Source: Gemmatimonadota bacterium
Lineage (GTDB): Bacteria > Latescibacterota > UBA2968 > UBA8231
Reading direction: 5' to 3'
DNA: 55,090 bases
Assembly (NCBI GenBank): GCA_002712305.1
Contig: PATE01000102.1
Coordinates: 1-55,090 of the forward strand
Shown here: positions 30,926 to 40,017 of the stretch, piece by piece
Layout: each line of letters starts with the position of its first letter
Numbering within the stretch: position 1 is the stretch's first letter
Translations under genes and position numbers: made by a program
The notes under the pieces: model-generated
Databases searched by the model: none
What the model was told of the DNA's origin: nothing
Seen by the model: the letters and a program-made list of their open reading frames with translations, nothing else

Positions 30926-33094
30926 TCAGTCCCGAGAGGACAAGTTCATCTCCAGTTCGACTGTGAGGCTCGCGACACGTTCCACCAGGGTGGTCACGGC
31001 GGATGTGTAGGTCTCCTGCCACGCAGCCAGACTTGCCGAGTCACCTTCGAGGATCTCGTATCGCAGTCCGGGCAGCATCCAGGACGCATATCCGCTGAAG
31101 GGATCCGGTGATGCAAACAGGGATTGGCTCCAAGGGCGTCCCTGCAAGCCCGACTCGAGCAGGAAGCTCTTCTCCAGTTGCAGGAGGTGGTCGTTGAGGC
31201 GGCCGAGGGTCACCCGATCAGGGCCGGCCTCGCCAGCGTCGGCCAAGAATCTCTCGCTGGCGTGACGATAGGCCTCGGTGGCGATGAAGAGTTCGGCGAT
31301 CGAGTGATCCAAGGCAGACCAGTCCGCCTCGATGGATTCATCGGTGGCAAGTTGGCGGAGTGTGTGCACGTGTTTCTGCAGATCCACCGCGTATCGCCCC
31401 ACGGCATAGGGTAACAGGTCGGCATTGGCCAGCCGCAGCGCGATTAGACCGTCGATACGAGAAAGGGTTGGGCCGTAGACGAATTCAGGATCACAAAAGG
31501 TCTCGTAAAAGGCGAAATCGTCGTATCCCGAGTGATAGAGCGATGGGCCTCCCATCCCGGGCCATGCCGACGGGATGCCGAGGTGGGTGTAGAAGCCTAC
31601 GTGATCCGATCCGCCGCCCAGGTTTCCGACGGCCGGTTCAACACTTCCCTCTGTGACGGACATCCATCGTGTCAGCACACTGCCCCCATCATCATCGGGG
31701 TGTTCAACTGCACCCGCCGCGTCGATCAGCAATTGCTTGAGCGTCGGTGACGACGAACCACTTGGCCTTGGCCCCGCCACGGCCATATCCGCATTTACAT
31801 AGGCCACTGCGTGTGCGAGTCGGTCTCGATACTGTTCGACAAATTCCGTCGATCCGATGATGCCATACTCCTCGGCATCCCAGTGACAGATGGTGATCGA
31901 TCGACGGGGTGGATGCCGGCGTGACAGCTTTCCGAATGCCTCAGCAAGGGTCAGAAGCATGGCCGTGCCGCCATTCGGATCGACGGCACCAAAGGTCCAC
32001 GCATCGTAGTGTGATCCGAGCAGAATCTCCTGCTCGGGCCAGTCGGTTCCCTCGACGGTGCCACAGACGTTGATGACGCGGACCATCTGATGTGGTTGCT
32101 CGACTTGAATGCGGACGGTCAACTCGTCCGGGCCGGTCAGCCGATAGGCGAAGGGAAGCCCGCCTTGCCACCCTCTTGGTACGGCATCGCCCGTCATACG
32201 CGACAAGATCTGTTCGGCGGCTCCATAGGGAAGGGGGACCACCGGGATCTCAGGTAGGGCTACTTCGGCTGCATCCAGCCGATCTACGTCGGCCACATCA
32301 AGGGGCAGGGCGGCAACAAAGGGCGTCAGCGGATCTCCGCTGTAGGGCAGGGTCTTGATCGAGCCTCTCTGTACCGTGCTCTCATTCCACTGCTTGCCCT
32401 CGGGATAGACCGGCCCACCGCGGTAACCGTAGTTGCCCGGGTCGGAATAGATGATCAGGCCGATGGCCCCTGCCTCCTCAGCGTATTTGGCCTTGAAACC
32501 GCGGAAGTTCCCTCCGTAGCGAGCGATCGCGATGCGTCCTTCGAGGGAGACGCCGATCTCTCGGAGCTGGGCGAAGTCTTCGCGTCGTCCATGATTCACA
32601 TACACCACCGTCCCGGTTACATCACCCGAAGCGGAATAGGCGTTCCAGCCGGGTGTCAGGTCGGGGTGTGCGGAAAAGGGATCCTGCTCGACGATGTATT
32701 CCTGGTCGTTGAGGGGCAGGCGGATGGGTGTGACCAGCGCAACCCTCGACGAGGGAAGATGATGTGGCATCCACGCATCGTATTCGTGCCGCTCTACCCA
32801 CAGACCGGCTTCATCCATGACCGTGGCGAGATAGTCCGCCAAGGCATAGTTGGCCGCAGAACCGGTCGGGTGGGGATCTCGCGTGAGTCTCTCCAGGTGC
32901 GCGCGGTATCCGTCGGCCTGAGGGAGGGGAAGGAAGACCTCTTCCCTCCGATGCTGATCCTGCGAACCCTTGGCGGTAAAACCGGCCAACAACTGGTAGA
33001 CGTCATCGGCCGCGGCAGGTAGAGGACGAAAGCCCTGCAGCAGGAACAGACCCAGAAAGAGACCCAGAGAGAGGGAGCGTTGACGTGAATGCAT
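30926..33094 (-). CDS. Secreted PSMA/glutamate carboxypeptidase II-like M28 peptidase
   Basis: 722 residues with signal peptide (LGLFLGLFLLQGFRPLPAAA). A protease-associated domain lies at about 130-300 (GKI-like EGRIAIARYGGNFRGFKAK). The M28 catalytic domain at ~335-580 has ligands His362 (GSHYDAW), Asp372 (AVDPNGG), Glu408/Glu409 (WDAEEYG), Asp436 (NADMA) and His521 (YHSGYDD). The C-terminal ~140 residues match a transferrin-receptor-like dimerisation domain. This is the GCPII architecture, which trims glutamate- or dipeptide-containing peptides. It is probably periplasmic. It lies in tandem with the PDZ repeat gene on the minus strand. Confidence 0.88.
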   Translation of the reverse strand: MHSRQRSLSLGLFLGLFLLQGFRPLPAAADDVYQLLAGFTAKGSQDQHRREEVFLPLPQADGYRAHLERLTRDPHPTGSAANYALADYLATVMDEAGLWVERHEYDAWMPHHLPSSRVALVTPIRLPLNDQEYIVEQDPFSAHPDLTPGWNAYSASGDVTGTVVYVNHGRREDFAQLREIGVSLEGRIAIARYGGNFRGFKAKYAEEAGAIGLIIYSDPGNYGYRGGPVYPEGKQWNESTVQRGSIKTLPYSGDPLTPFVAALPLDVADVDRLDAAEVALPEIPVVPLPYGAAEQILSRMTGDAVPRGWQGGLPFAYRLTGPDELTVRIQVEQPHQMVRVINVCGTVEGTDWPEQEILLGSHYDAWTFGAVDPNGGTAMLLTLAEAFGKLSRRHPPRRSITICHWDAEEYGIIGSTEFVEQYRDRLAHAVAYVNADMAVAGPRPSGSSSPTLKQLLIDAAGAVEHPDDDGGSVLTRWMSVTEGSVEPAVGNLGGGSDHVGFYTHLGIPSAWPGMGGPSLYHSGYDDFAFYETFCDPEFVYGPTLSRIDGLIALRLANADLLPYAVGRYAVDLQKHVHTLRQLATDESIEADWSALDHSIAELFIATEAYRHASERFLADAGEAGPDRVTLGRLNDHLLQLEKSFLLESGLQGRPWSQSLFASPDPFSGYASWMLPGLRYEILEGDSASLAAWQETYTSAVTTLVERVASLTVELEMNLSSRD

Positions 33095-33120
33095 GAAGAG
33101 AGGTTCCTGCTGTGAGGTGC

Positions 33121-35397
33121 CTATTCAGTATCTCGAAAAAGGCCGATTCGTGAGCCCAGGAATTCAACCCCATCGGCGCGTCCTTCACGATCGTAGTCGT
33201 CGTGACCCGCTTCGTCGATGAGGATGGCCACATTCGGCGCGTCGCGGCCTCCCCAGTAACGAGTGCTGCCACCGTCTGCCTGCCCGGAGGGGCTTCGATA
33301 CACGTCGTCGCCTTTCCCGTCGAAGAGGGCGGCGAATCCATTCATGGCTGATGCCCCCTGGCTCAAACCGGCACCCCGGTAGGTGTCATTCCCTTTCAGA
33401 TCTACCAGGACGGCGACGCTGGCGTCCCAGCTTGCTCCCTGATTTGCTGTGATCTGGCCCTCGTAGGCGTCGTCGCCCTCCTCATCGACCAGCACACCGA
33501 TCGCCTGGTGTGCCGAACTGGCCTGAGAATAACGAGTGGCCCGATAGTGGTCATCGCCCCGCCGATCAACGAGCCCCCCGAGACCGAAGAAGTATCCGAC
33601 ACCTTGGGAGAAGTTTCCCGCCTGATAGCGATCGTGCCCCTCTTCATCGAGCAGAAGGCCGATCCCGCCCGCGGCAAATCCTCGCAGACCACAACCAACC
33701 CCTTGCGCCCATCCCTCATACACGCCTTCGGTCCCGTACACCGAAGGGCGAGAACGATCGGTGACGTAGTGGTCATTGCCCTTCGAGTCGACGACGGCCG
33801 CAATCGCTCGTGGCCCGGCGAATCCTTGCGCAAAGCGCGCCGCCGAGTATAGATCAGAACCTTTCATATCGTGCAGCAAGGCAACGCCAAACATGGCTGA
33901 GCCCTGTGTCATGACATCACCGAGATAGATGTCATCTCCTTCACGATCCAACAACAGTGCTGCGCCGCCAAAGGCACTGGCTACACCCAACGTGCCCCCT
34001 TCGTACACATCGTCTCCCTTTACATCGATCAGGGCGACGACGCCACCAACGGCGCCGACCACACCTCCGAGTCGACGATCGACATATCGATCATCTCCGC
34101 CCAGATCGACCACGAGGGCGACAGGTGCCTGGGCATGTACCCGAGCGCCACCCAGATACAGATCATCGCCACCCAGGTCGATGATGACGGCCGCGTCCTC
34201 TCCATACACGTTGGCGCCTTTTCCCCCGACCACCACCCAACCCCAGCTGGTGGGCTGAGCAAACCGAATCTCACCTGTAAACGCCGCTGGAAGGTCAGCA
34301 TCCACGATATGGGGAAGACCCTTCGCCGCATCACGAATCCGACGTAATTGATCGGGTGTACCCAGGTGGGACAGTTCGATCAATGACGCCGCCATAAGGC
34401 CCACATCCACCTTCTTGGCCCAGCGCAGCGTTTCCTGATGCCGATGGGTTTCCTGTCGGTTCTCCTCGTCGAGGTAAAGGCTCTCGTCGAATCGATCGAG
34501 AAGAGCGTGGACAGCTCGACCCAGGTTCCCGGGCGTCGTGTCGGGCAAGGCCTGGTGCGACAACCGTCCGGCCCTCCACAGGACACCCAACAGCGGCGGG
34601 GATAGAGAACTGGCGGTCAGTGCCGCGAACACCGTGTCGGGCGATGTCTCAAGCGGGATCACGTCAACATCGAGACGTGACGCCATCGCGCCAACTCGCT
34701 CGGCGAGGGTTCCTGCAGACAACCGATCTGCGAGGTCCGTGATCGGGCGCGCCGCCGCCGTGGGATGCAAGAGCGCAAAGTCCACGTCGGCGAGTCGCGT
34801 ATCGTGTCCGTAGGCCACCGCATCGTCGCCAAAGGCACGCAGCAGGTCGGCAAGCGCGTCGTTGGCGCCGAGGCGGGTGAGCAATTGCTCCATCGAATGC
34901 TGCACAGTCCCCGGCGTATCCAGCCACCGATCGTGGCGTGGCCGCAGACCCGGCGGGGGGCGTCGCTGTTCGATCATCAGACCGTAGAGACGCCGTCGAT
35001 CGGTGACACCACAGCTGAGTTGGAGCGGCTCCCCCTTGCGGCGCAGGTGCAGGACAACGGAACTATCGGGGGGCAGGCTCTGGATGTAGTCGAGGGTTTC
35101 CTGCAGGGAAGTGAGGCGATAAGCATCTGCCCCTCGTAGCCGATCTCCCTCCAACACGCCGGCGTGATCGGCAGGACTGTCCACCCGTACATGGGTAACC
35201 CGCAAGTTGTCGCCAGACCCGGCCAGACGCATGCCGACGACGCCAAAGTGCCTGGGCAGATCGTCGGGCAACGGTTCCAGGGCCGGCTCCTGCGCCCCGG
35301 CAGCGTCCAGGAGGACGAGCAGAGAGAGGATCAACCCATATCGCTGCCGACGATTCAGCACACATCGCTGCAGACGCCGGATCGGTTGTTCGAGCAT
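33121..35397 (-). CDS. PDZ protein with twelve G-D-D-x-Y repeats
   Basis: 758 residues with a long N-terminal signal ending near LDAAGA-QEP. A PDZ-like domain at about 45-130 contains RVDSPADHAGVLEGDRL. A helical middle follows (~150-370). From about 395 to the end there are twelve repeats of 25-30 residues of form A/G-x-x-LLVDxxGDDxYxG, for example IIDLGGDDLYLGG, VDLGGDDRYVD, LIDVKGDDVYEGG, LLDREGDDIYLGD, VLVDEEGDDAYEG and LFDGKGDDVYRSP. Most repeats carry two acidic residues, suggesting Ca-binding turns of a beta-helix. The export and PDZ parts suggest an envelope scaffold or protease adaptor. No known protein family name fits the whole. It is in tandem with the M28 peptidase. Confidence 0.78.
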   Translation of the reverse strand: MLEQPIRRLQRCVLNRRQRYGLILSLLVLLDAAGAQEPALEPLPDDLPRHFGVVGMRLAGSGDNLRVTHVRVDSPADHAGVLEGDRLRGADAYRLTSLQETLDYIQSLPPDSSVVLHLRRKGEPLQLSCGVTDRRRLYGLMIEQRRPPPGLRPRHDRWLDTPGTVQHSMEQLLTRLGANDALADLLRAFGDDAVAYGHDTRLADVDFALLHPTAAARPITDLADRLSAGTLAERVGAMASRLDVDVIPLETSPDTVFAALTASSLSPPLLGVLWRAGRLSHQALPDTTPGNLGRAVHALLDRFDESLYLDEENRQETHRHQETLRWAKKVDVGLMAASLIELSHLGTPDQLRRIRDAAKGLPHIVDADLPAAFTGEIRFAQPTSWGWVVVGGKGANVYGEDAAVIIDLGGDDLYLGGARVHAQAPVALVVDLGGDDRYVDRRLGGVVGAVGGVVALIDVKGDDVYEGGTLGVASAFGGAALLLDREGDDIYLGDVMTQGSAMFGVALLHDMKGSDLYSAARFAQGFAGPRAIAAVVDSKGNDHYVTDRSRPSVYGTEGVYEGWAQGVGCGLRGFAAGGIGLLLDEEGHDRYQAGNFSQGVGYFFGLGGLVDRRGDDHYRATRYSQASSAHQAIGVLVDEEGDDAYEGQITANQGASWDASVAVLVDLKGNDTYRGAGLSQGASAMNGFAALFDGKGDDVYRSPSGQADGGSTRYWGGRDAPNVAILIDEAGHDDYDREGRADGVEFLGSRIGLFRDTE

Positions 35398-35463
35398 GAC
35401 CCAACGGTAGGGACGGTGCCGAGTGGGAGCCAGTCAGCAGGCGGCATGACTGGGAATTCGGCT

Positions 35464-35478
35464 CGTGTATATTACACG
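35464..35478. repeat. Operator-like inverted repeat upstream of mannonate dehydratase gene
   Basis: CGTGTA-TAT-TACACG, perfect 6-bp arms, in the divergent gap between the PDZ-repeat gene and the mannonate dehydratase gene, 69 bases before the latter's ATG. It could be the binding site of a sugar-acid regulator; none is encoded in the window. Confidence 0.4.
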
Positions 35479-35482
35479 CAGC

Positions 35483-35505
35483 AAAAAAGAGGGATTCGAT
35501 CCCTC
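35483..35505 (-). terminator. Minus-strand intrinsic terminator in a divergent gap
   Basis: On the minus strand the sequence reads GAGGGAT-CGA-ATCCCTC followed by six Ts, a perfect 7-bp stem. No minus-strand gene ends here. It would stop an antisense transcript of the mannonate dehydratase gene, or act as a hairpin in its leader. Confidence 0.5.
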
Positions 35506-35546
35506 CTCTCTACTTCGTTCTAGTTCACTAGAAAGCAGATCTTCCA

Positions 35547-36533
35547 ATGATCCAAATTGCCGAAGTGCTTCCGCCGCGATACACCCCCCTCTGGGATATG
35601 GTCAAACAGTGCGGAGTTGACCACGTGGTGGGAACGATGGATATGAGCCGCGGCACCGAGAATGTGGCTCGGGACGATCTTCCCTGGGGCTACAATTCGC
35701 TCGTGAGAATCAAGACGGCTTACGAAGACTTCGGCTTCAACTTCAACGTTCTTGAGTCGCGTCCTCCCCTGAACAAGGCTAAACTCGGCCTGCCCGGCCG
35801 CGATGAAGAGATCGAGGCAGCCTGTGATCTCATCCGCAATCTGGGGGCTCTGGGCATCGGCGTCTGGTGCTACGAGTGGATGCCCGTGTTCAACTGGAGT
35901 CGCACGTCATCCACCAAGCGTGGGCGCGGTGGTGCTCTCGTGACGGCATATGATCACAAACTCATGGAGAATGCACCCCTCACCGAGGCGGGTGAGGTCG
36001 GCGAAGAGGCCCTGTGGGACAATCTCAGATACTTCCTGGAGAAGGTGATCCCCGTGGCGGAGAAGGCAGGCGTGCAGTTGGCGATGCACCCTGACGATCC
36101 GCCACTGTCACCGATTCGCGGGCTGGGGCGCATCATGCGATCTGTCGACAACTATCAGCGCCTCGTCGACCTGGTGCCTTCCGAGGTCAATGGGATCTGC
36201 CTGTGCCAGGGGAATTTCACGCTCATGACTGGTGATCTACCGACCGCAATCAGGCAGTTCGGCAAGCAGGACAAGATCTTCTTCGTCCACTTTCGCGACG
36301 TACGTGGCACGCCTGTGGAGTTCGAGGAGACCTTTCACGACGAAGGCCAGACCGATATGAACGCCTGCATGCAGGCCTATCGGGATGTCGGTTTCGACGG
36401 CGTCCTGCGGCCAGACCATGTGCCGACCATGGAGGGAGACAGCAACGAAAATCCAGCCTATTCGGCCCTCGGGAGGCTGTTCGCCATCGGTTACATCAAG
36501 GGGCTGCGCGAGTCGACGTACGCGGCGAACTGA
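35547..36533 (+). CDS. uxuA: Mannonate dehydratase
   Basis: 328 residues, TIM-barrel UxuA family. Residues seen: [11 protein letters not shown] (metal-binding His and Asp), [11 protein letters not shown] (Cys), [11 protein letters not shown] (His, Asp), [11 protein letters not shown], and [11 protein letters not shown] near the C-terminus. The enzyme dehydrates D-mannonate to 2-keto-3-deoxygluconate in glucuronate catabolism. The protein is shorter than E. coli UxuA (about 390), but similar shorter forms exist. The gene stands alone after an operator-like repeat and is closed by a strong hairpin. It converges on an enolase-superfamily dehydratase-like gene. Confidence 0.87.
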   Translation: MIQIAEVLPPRYTPLWDMVKQCGVDHVVGTMDMSRGTENVARDDLPWGYNSLVRIKTAYEDFGFNFNVLESRPPLNKAKLGLPGRDEEIEAACDLIRNLGALGIGVWCYEWMPVFNWSRTSSTKRGRGGALVTAYDHKLMENAPLTEAGEVGEEALWDNLRYFLEKVIPVAEKAGVQLAMHPDDPPLSPIRGLGRIMRSVDNYQRLVDLVPSEVNGICLCQGNFTLMTGDLPTAIRQFGKQDKIFFVHFRDVRGTPVEFEETFHDEGQTDMNACMQAYRDVGFDGVLRPDHVPTMEGDSNENPAYSALGRLFAIGYIKGLRESTYAAN

Positions 36534-36539
36534 AAAGGA

Positions 36540-36565
36540 GGGGTTGCCCGTCTTCGGGCAACCCC
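36540..36565. terminator. Strong bidirectional hairpin between convergent genes
   Basis: GGGGTTGCCCG-TCTT-CGGGCAACCCC, a perfect 11-bp stem six bases after the mannonate dehydratase stop. It has no T-run, but position and strength suggest a shared terminator. Confidence 0.65.
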
Positions 36566-36578
36566 ATGCGCCGAGCCG

Positions 36579-37847
36579 TCACGACCAGAGCCGGTCGTGG
36601 GCGGTTTCAGCATCCCAGTCGTGAGTTGCCTCGAAGTATCCCGGATCCTTCGGATTGAGGTGGCTGCGCAGCACCTCCTCATTCACGTCTGTGAAGCCGA
36701 GGCCCGGGCCTTCCGGAACCTGGATATACCCATCCTGAATCAGCGGGACGGGGAGCCCGTCGACCATCTGGCTCCAGATGTCGATCTCGTCGACAGAGTG
36801 ATTCTCCAGGACCATGAAATTCTCCGACGCGGCAGCACAATGGACCGCGGCCAGGGCGGCGATGGGCGACATGGCCATGTGGAAAGCCATGGCGATACCC
36901 GCCTCCTGCGCCATATCGCAGATCTTCTTGGTTTCGAGAATGCCCCCGGAGGACGCCAGGTCTGGATGGGCGACGGCGATTGCTCGATTCTCAAACAGGG
37001 CAGCGAAATCCTCCTTCAGATAGATGTCTTCGCCCGTACACACAGGCGTGTCTACAGAATCGGCGAGGCGTTTCCACTCATCGACGAACTGCCACGGGAT
37101 CATGTCCTCGTACCAGGCCAGGGCAAACTGATCGAGCGCCTTGCCGAGGCGGATGCAAGATTCGACCCCGATATGGCCGAAGTGATCGACGGCCAGGGGG
37201 ATCTGATAACCGATGGCGTCTCGCACGTGGGCCACATATTCGCATAGAAGGTCGATACCCTTGTTGGTGATCTGAATCCCCGTGAAGGGGTGCATGACGG
37301 TGGACGATGTGAGCATCTCAGGGGGAGAGATGAGGGTATCGGGGATGCCGCGCAGAAGCCCGATGCCCACGTCCATCTTGAGGAACTTGTAGCCCATGTC
37401 CATGCGAGCCTTCAACCGCTGGCCCATTTCCCGGCCGTCGGGAACGGATGTGGTGTCACAATAACAGAGGATCTTGTCGCGGAACTTGCCCCCCGCCAAC
37501 TGATAGGCAGGGACCCCATACGCCTTGCCTGCAAGATCCATCAGGGCCATTTCGATCGCACAGACACCACCGCCCTGGCGCGCATGGTGCCCGAACTGCT
37601 TGATCCGGCGGAAGAGTCGATCCACATCACATGGATTCTCGCCCATGAGGCGACTCTTGAGCATTAGCCCATAGGTCTTGCTCCCACCGTCGCGGATGTC
37701 GCCATATCCGCTGATGCCCTGGTTGGTGTCGATGCGCAGAATCAGCCCGCGCAAGGGATCGCTGCGAACGTCGCAGATCCGCATATCCGTGATCCGCAGC
37801 TCGTTTGGGCGCGAGTTCGTATTTACGTGACTTTCGGTGTCGCTCAT
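36579..37847 (-). CDS. Enolase-superfamily dehydratase-like protein (mandelate racemase type)
   Basis: 422 residues. I chose ATG 37847 (MSDTESHVNTNSR) because GGAGG lies 8 bases before it. Barrel motifs: YKFLKMDVGI (K-x-D), LAVDHFGHIG (metal Asp), LAWYEDMIPW (Glu), PVCTGEDIY (Glu), VAHPDLASSGG (Asp) and MAFHMAMSP (His). The metal triad Asp/Glu/Glu is canonical, unlike the homologue at 26807-28039. Such proteins dehydrate acid sugars (galactarate, gluconate, mannonate and others). It is convergent with the mannonate dehydratase gene. The substrate is not certain. Confidence 0.85.
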   Translation of the reverse strand: MSDTESHVNTNSRPNELRITDMRICDVRSDPLRGLILRIDTNQGISGYGDIRDGGSKTYGLMLKSRLMGENPCDVDRLFRRIKQFGHHARQGGGVCAIEMALMDLAGKAYGVPAYQLAGGKFRDKILCYCDTTSVPDGREMGQRLKARMDMGYKFLKMDVGIGLLRGIPDTLISPPEMLTSSTVMHPFTGIQITNKGIDLLCEYVAHVRDAIGYQIPLAVDHFGHIGVESCIRLGKALDQFALAWYEDMIPWQFVDEWKRLADSVDTPVCTGEDIYLKEDFAALFENRAIAVAHPDLASSGGILETKKICDMAQEAGIAMAFHMAMSPIAALAAVHCAAASENFMVLENHSVDEIDIWSQMVDGLPVPLIQDGYIQVPEGPGLGFTDVNEEVLRSHLNPKDPGYFEATHDWDAETAHDRLWS

Positions 37848-37974
37848 TCCTGGTCCTCCACCGTTCCTGGTCCTGCACGGGAAGTTCATCTGAGCTCACA
37901 ACTCAGCATAGATCGCCTGCCGCCGCAAGTCTGACGCTTGCTCCTGCCCCTTGCTCCGCTGATCTTCCACCACC

Positions 37975-38991
37975 ATGAAAAGCTGGTGCTTTCTCTCTCG
38001 ACTTTCCGTTTTCTCCTGTCTGGCCCTGCTGGTGGGGTGTACCTGGCGATCTCAGGCACCTGCTCCGGGGTCTCAGATTGTCGGCGGCGCTGCCTTCCAC
38101 GCCTATGTCTCGTCGAGATCCCAAAGCGCTTCTGAGTTGGATTCCGTCTACGTCCCCTGGGTGGCTGTGCTCCCCTTTCATGACGATTCAGGCTTCCGGC
38201 AGGGCGTGTTCGAGTTGCCGAACGACATTCCCCGGATGTTGGGCGGGGCGCTAGAAGAGGGGCAGATTTGCCGGGTCGTACCCGCCGAGGTCGTTGAAGA
38301 ACTGGTGGCCGGGCGAGGTCATTCCTGGGCAGAGACGCATCTGAGCGTACTCGGAGACAGCTTGCAGGTTGACCACATCATCAGTGGCGTCGTACTCGAC
38401 TACAACTTCAAAAGGCTACACCTCGGCGATCCACTGATCGGCGGCTACAAGTCGTGGGAGGGCACTGCAGAGGTGGCCGTCGCCCTGCACAGCGGTGCCG
38501 GTTTCGATCGGCTGAACACGTCGACAGCGCGCCATGAGTCGCGCAATCGAGGCGTTGGACTCGATCTGCTCGGCAAGCCGCGCGAGGGGGATTTGCACTT
38601 CGTACGTTTGGAGGAAATGGAGCACGGAGGTCCAGAGTTTCTTGAGACAGCACTGGGGGAAGCGACGAGACTGACCATCCAGCAAATCACGACAGAGCTA
38701 CTCCCAGTCCTGCAGCCGAGACAACTGGTGGGACTCGACCGCGTGCCCACGGTGCTTTCGGTTTCAGGCGACGATCTATTCATCGATATCGGCATCGAGC
38801 AGGGCGTGCAGCCTGGCTATCGGTTCGTTGTCGAAGGTGTGCCCGGCGATGCGTCCCCCATCGTAGAAGTAGAGGACGTGATCTCAGCCAACGTGTCCCG
38901 CGTGGTGGCTTTGCGTGGGGGAGAGTTGATCAGAGCCGGTCAAGCTTTGAGACACATCGCGGCAAACCGCGTTGACCCACAGGGGCGATGA
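37975..38991 (+). CDS. Lipoprotein with TolB/FlgT-like domains
   Basis: 338 residues with lipobox LLVGC (Cys about 22) after a hydrophobic signal, so a lipoprotein. Residues ~60-230 contain VAVLPFHDDSGF and IISGVVLDYNF, which resemble CsgG/TolB-like N-terminal folds. The C-terminal ~90 residues (DDLFIDIGIEQGVQPGYRFV, then RAGQAL) resemble the C-terminal barrel domain of FlgT-like outer-membrane proteins. Its role is probably in the envelope, as a periplasmic or outer-membrane assembly factor. It is 4 bases from the next gene. The family is uncertain. Confidence 0.65.
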   Translation: MKSWCFLSRLSVFSCLALLVGCTWRSQAPAPGSQIVGGAAFHAYVSSRSQSASELDSVYVPWVAVLPFHDDSGFRQGVFELPNDIPRMLGGALEEGQICRVVPAEVVEELVAGRGHSWAETHLSVLGDSLQVDHIISGVVLDYNFKRLHLGDPLIGGYKSWEGTAEVAVALHSGAGFDRLNTSTARHESRNRGVGLDLLGKPREGDLHFVRLEEMEHGGPEFLETALGEATRLTIQQITTELLPVLQPRQLVGLDRVPTVLSVSGDDLFIDIGIEQGVQPGYRFVVEGVPGDASPIVEVEDVISANVSRVVALRGGELIRAGQALRHIAANRVDPQGR

Positions 38992-38995
38992 CCCG

Positions 38996-39703
38996 ATGGC
39001 ACGAATCGACCTGATAACACGAATCACAACGACGGCGCTGGTCACATGGCTCTGCCTGCTGATGCTGCACGGCGCCGCTGATGCTCAATCCCCACTTCTG
39101 CTGGGCGAGTGGCACAACGTTCAGGCGTCGGAGGATTTCGATCTCGACAGTCGATTGATGCTGCACGAGGGAGGGGTCGCTCACGTCGAGTTGGCTGGAC
39201 CATTCAGTCAGGCCTATCTGGCGGCGTCCGACGATGAGGATGTCCAACAACTGGCAGACATCTTCCCCGATGGTCTGCAGGTGCAGATCGTGGCAGATGG
39301 CACCTGGACCGCCACAGATGACTCGCTGACGCTCGATTTTCCCGACCCCGATCTGATGATCAATGGAGGTAACTTCGAAGCGTTCATCACCACCATTGCC
39401 ACCGCCCTTGCAGCGCCGGTCATCAGGCAGCTCAACCTGCCCCCGGACCAGGAGCCAGCGGTGATCGCCACATTTGTCGGCCTGCTGGAGGAAGATCTCA
39501 CTGAGCAGGATGTGACCGATCAGGCTTTCGCCAATAATGGGCAACCGGTGGCGTATAGACTGGAGCAGGGGGCTCTCATCCTGACCGACGCCGATGGGGT
39601 GGATGCACGCTGGCACAGCTTGACGGCAGCGAGTGTGGAAATGATGGGGTGGGGGCAGTTCAAGCGCCGCACGGCCGCAGGCGCCGTGTGGAAGACCGAA
39701 TAA
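38996..39703 (+). CDS. Secreted lipocalin-like hypothetical protein
   Basis: 235 residues with a clear signal peptide (TTALVTWLCLLMLHGAADA-QSP). The mature part starts LLGEWHNVQ and contains GTWTATDDSLTLDF and the repeated strand-turn pattern of lipocalin-like fatty-acid or stress-response domains. A helical segment at 135-190 is rich in Leu/Ala. The start is ATG 38996, 4 bases after the upstream stop; TTG 38972 would overlap that gene. Unrecognised beyond a lipocalin-like guess. It is translated together with the TolB/FlgT-like lipoprotein. Confidence 0.6.
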   Translation: MARIDLITRITTTALVTWLCLLMLHGAADAQSPLLLGEWHNVQASEDFDLDSRLMLHEGGVAHVELAGPFSQAYLAASDDEDVQQLADIFPDGLQVQIVADGTWTATDDSLTLDFPDPDLMINGGNFEAFITTIATALAAPVIRQLNLPPDQEPAVIATFVGLLEEDLTEQDVTDQAFANNGQPVAYRLEQGALILTDADGVDARWHSLTAASVEMMGWGQFKRRTAAGAVWKTE

Positions 39704-39762
39704 TCACCCTGACCCTACCGCTGCAGAGTCTCGTTTGGCTATCTGCGCCCCCGTGGGACCCC

Positions 39763-39782
39763 CGCTGTTAAGCGTCTTTTTT
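39763..39782 (+). terminator. Weak intrinsic terminator
   Basis: CGCT-GTTA-AGCG followed by TCTTTTTT, in the gap after the secreted lipocalin-like gene. The stem has only 4 bp, so termination may be partial. Confidence 0.45.
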
Positions 39783-39836
39783 AGAAATAGATAGATCGTC
39801 TGGCCAGTAAATCTCTGGTAAGGGCAAACGATTTTC

Positions 39837-39865
39837 TTGACATCTTTAAAATTGAGAAGTATGGT
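39837..39865 (+). promoter_or_regulatory. Strong sigma70-like promoter for surface protein gene
   Basis: Perfect TTGACA (39837-39842), 17 bases, TATGGT (39860-39865), in an AT-rich stretch. The transcript would have a leader of about 145 nt before ATG 40018. Confidence 0.7.
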
Positions 39866-39871
39866 TGCCAT

Positions 39872-40017
39872 CTCGTGGGACCGATTTGTGCCGGTCAAGG
39901 CAGGCGAAGATCGGCTTTTGCTGGAGCAAACCACGAAACCCTTTCGGCCACTGGATTTCGAGAAATCCGGCGGCCGGTGCAGCATCACACCATCATCCCT
40001 GAGGAGGGAATCTCCTT
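39872..40017 (+). promoter_or_regulatory. Structured 5' leader with Shine-Dalgarno hairpin
   Basis: Hairpins visible in the leader: 39890-39896 with 39909-39915. A two-part hairpin follows, 39945-39949 with 39972-39976, enclosing GGATTT-CGAG-AAATCC (39953-39968). Finally AGGAG (40002-40006) pairs with CTCCT (40012-40016) across GGAAT, which would sequester the AGGAGG Shine-Dalgarno sequence ten bases before the ATG. I recognise no riboswitch class. The structure could tune translation or stabilise the mRNA. Confidence 0.5.
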
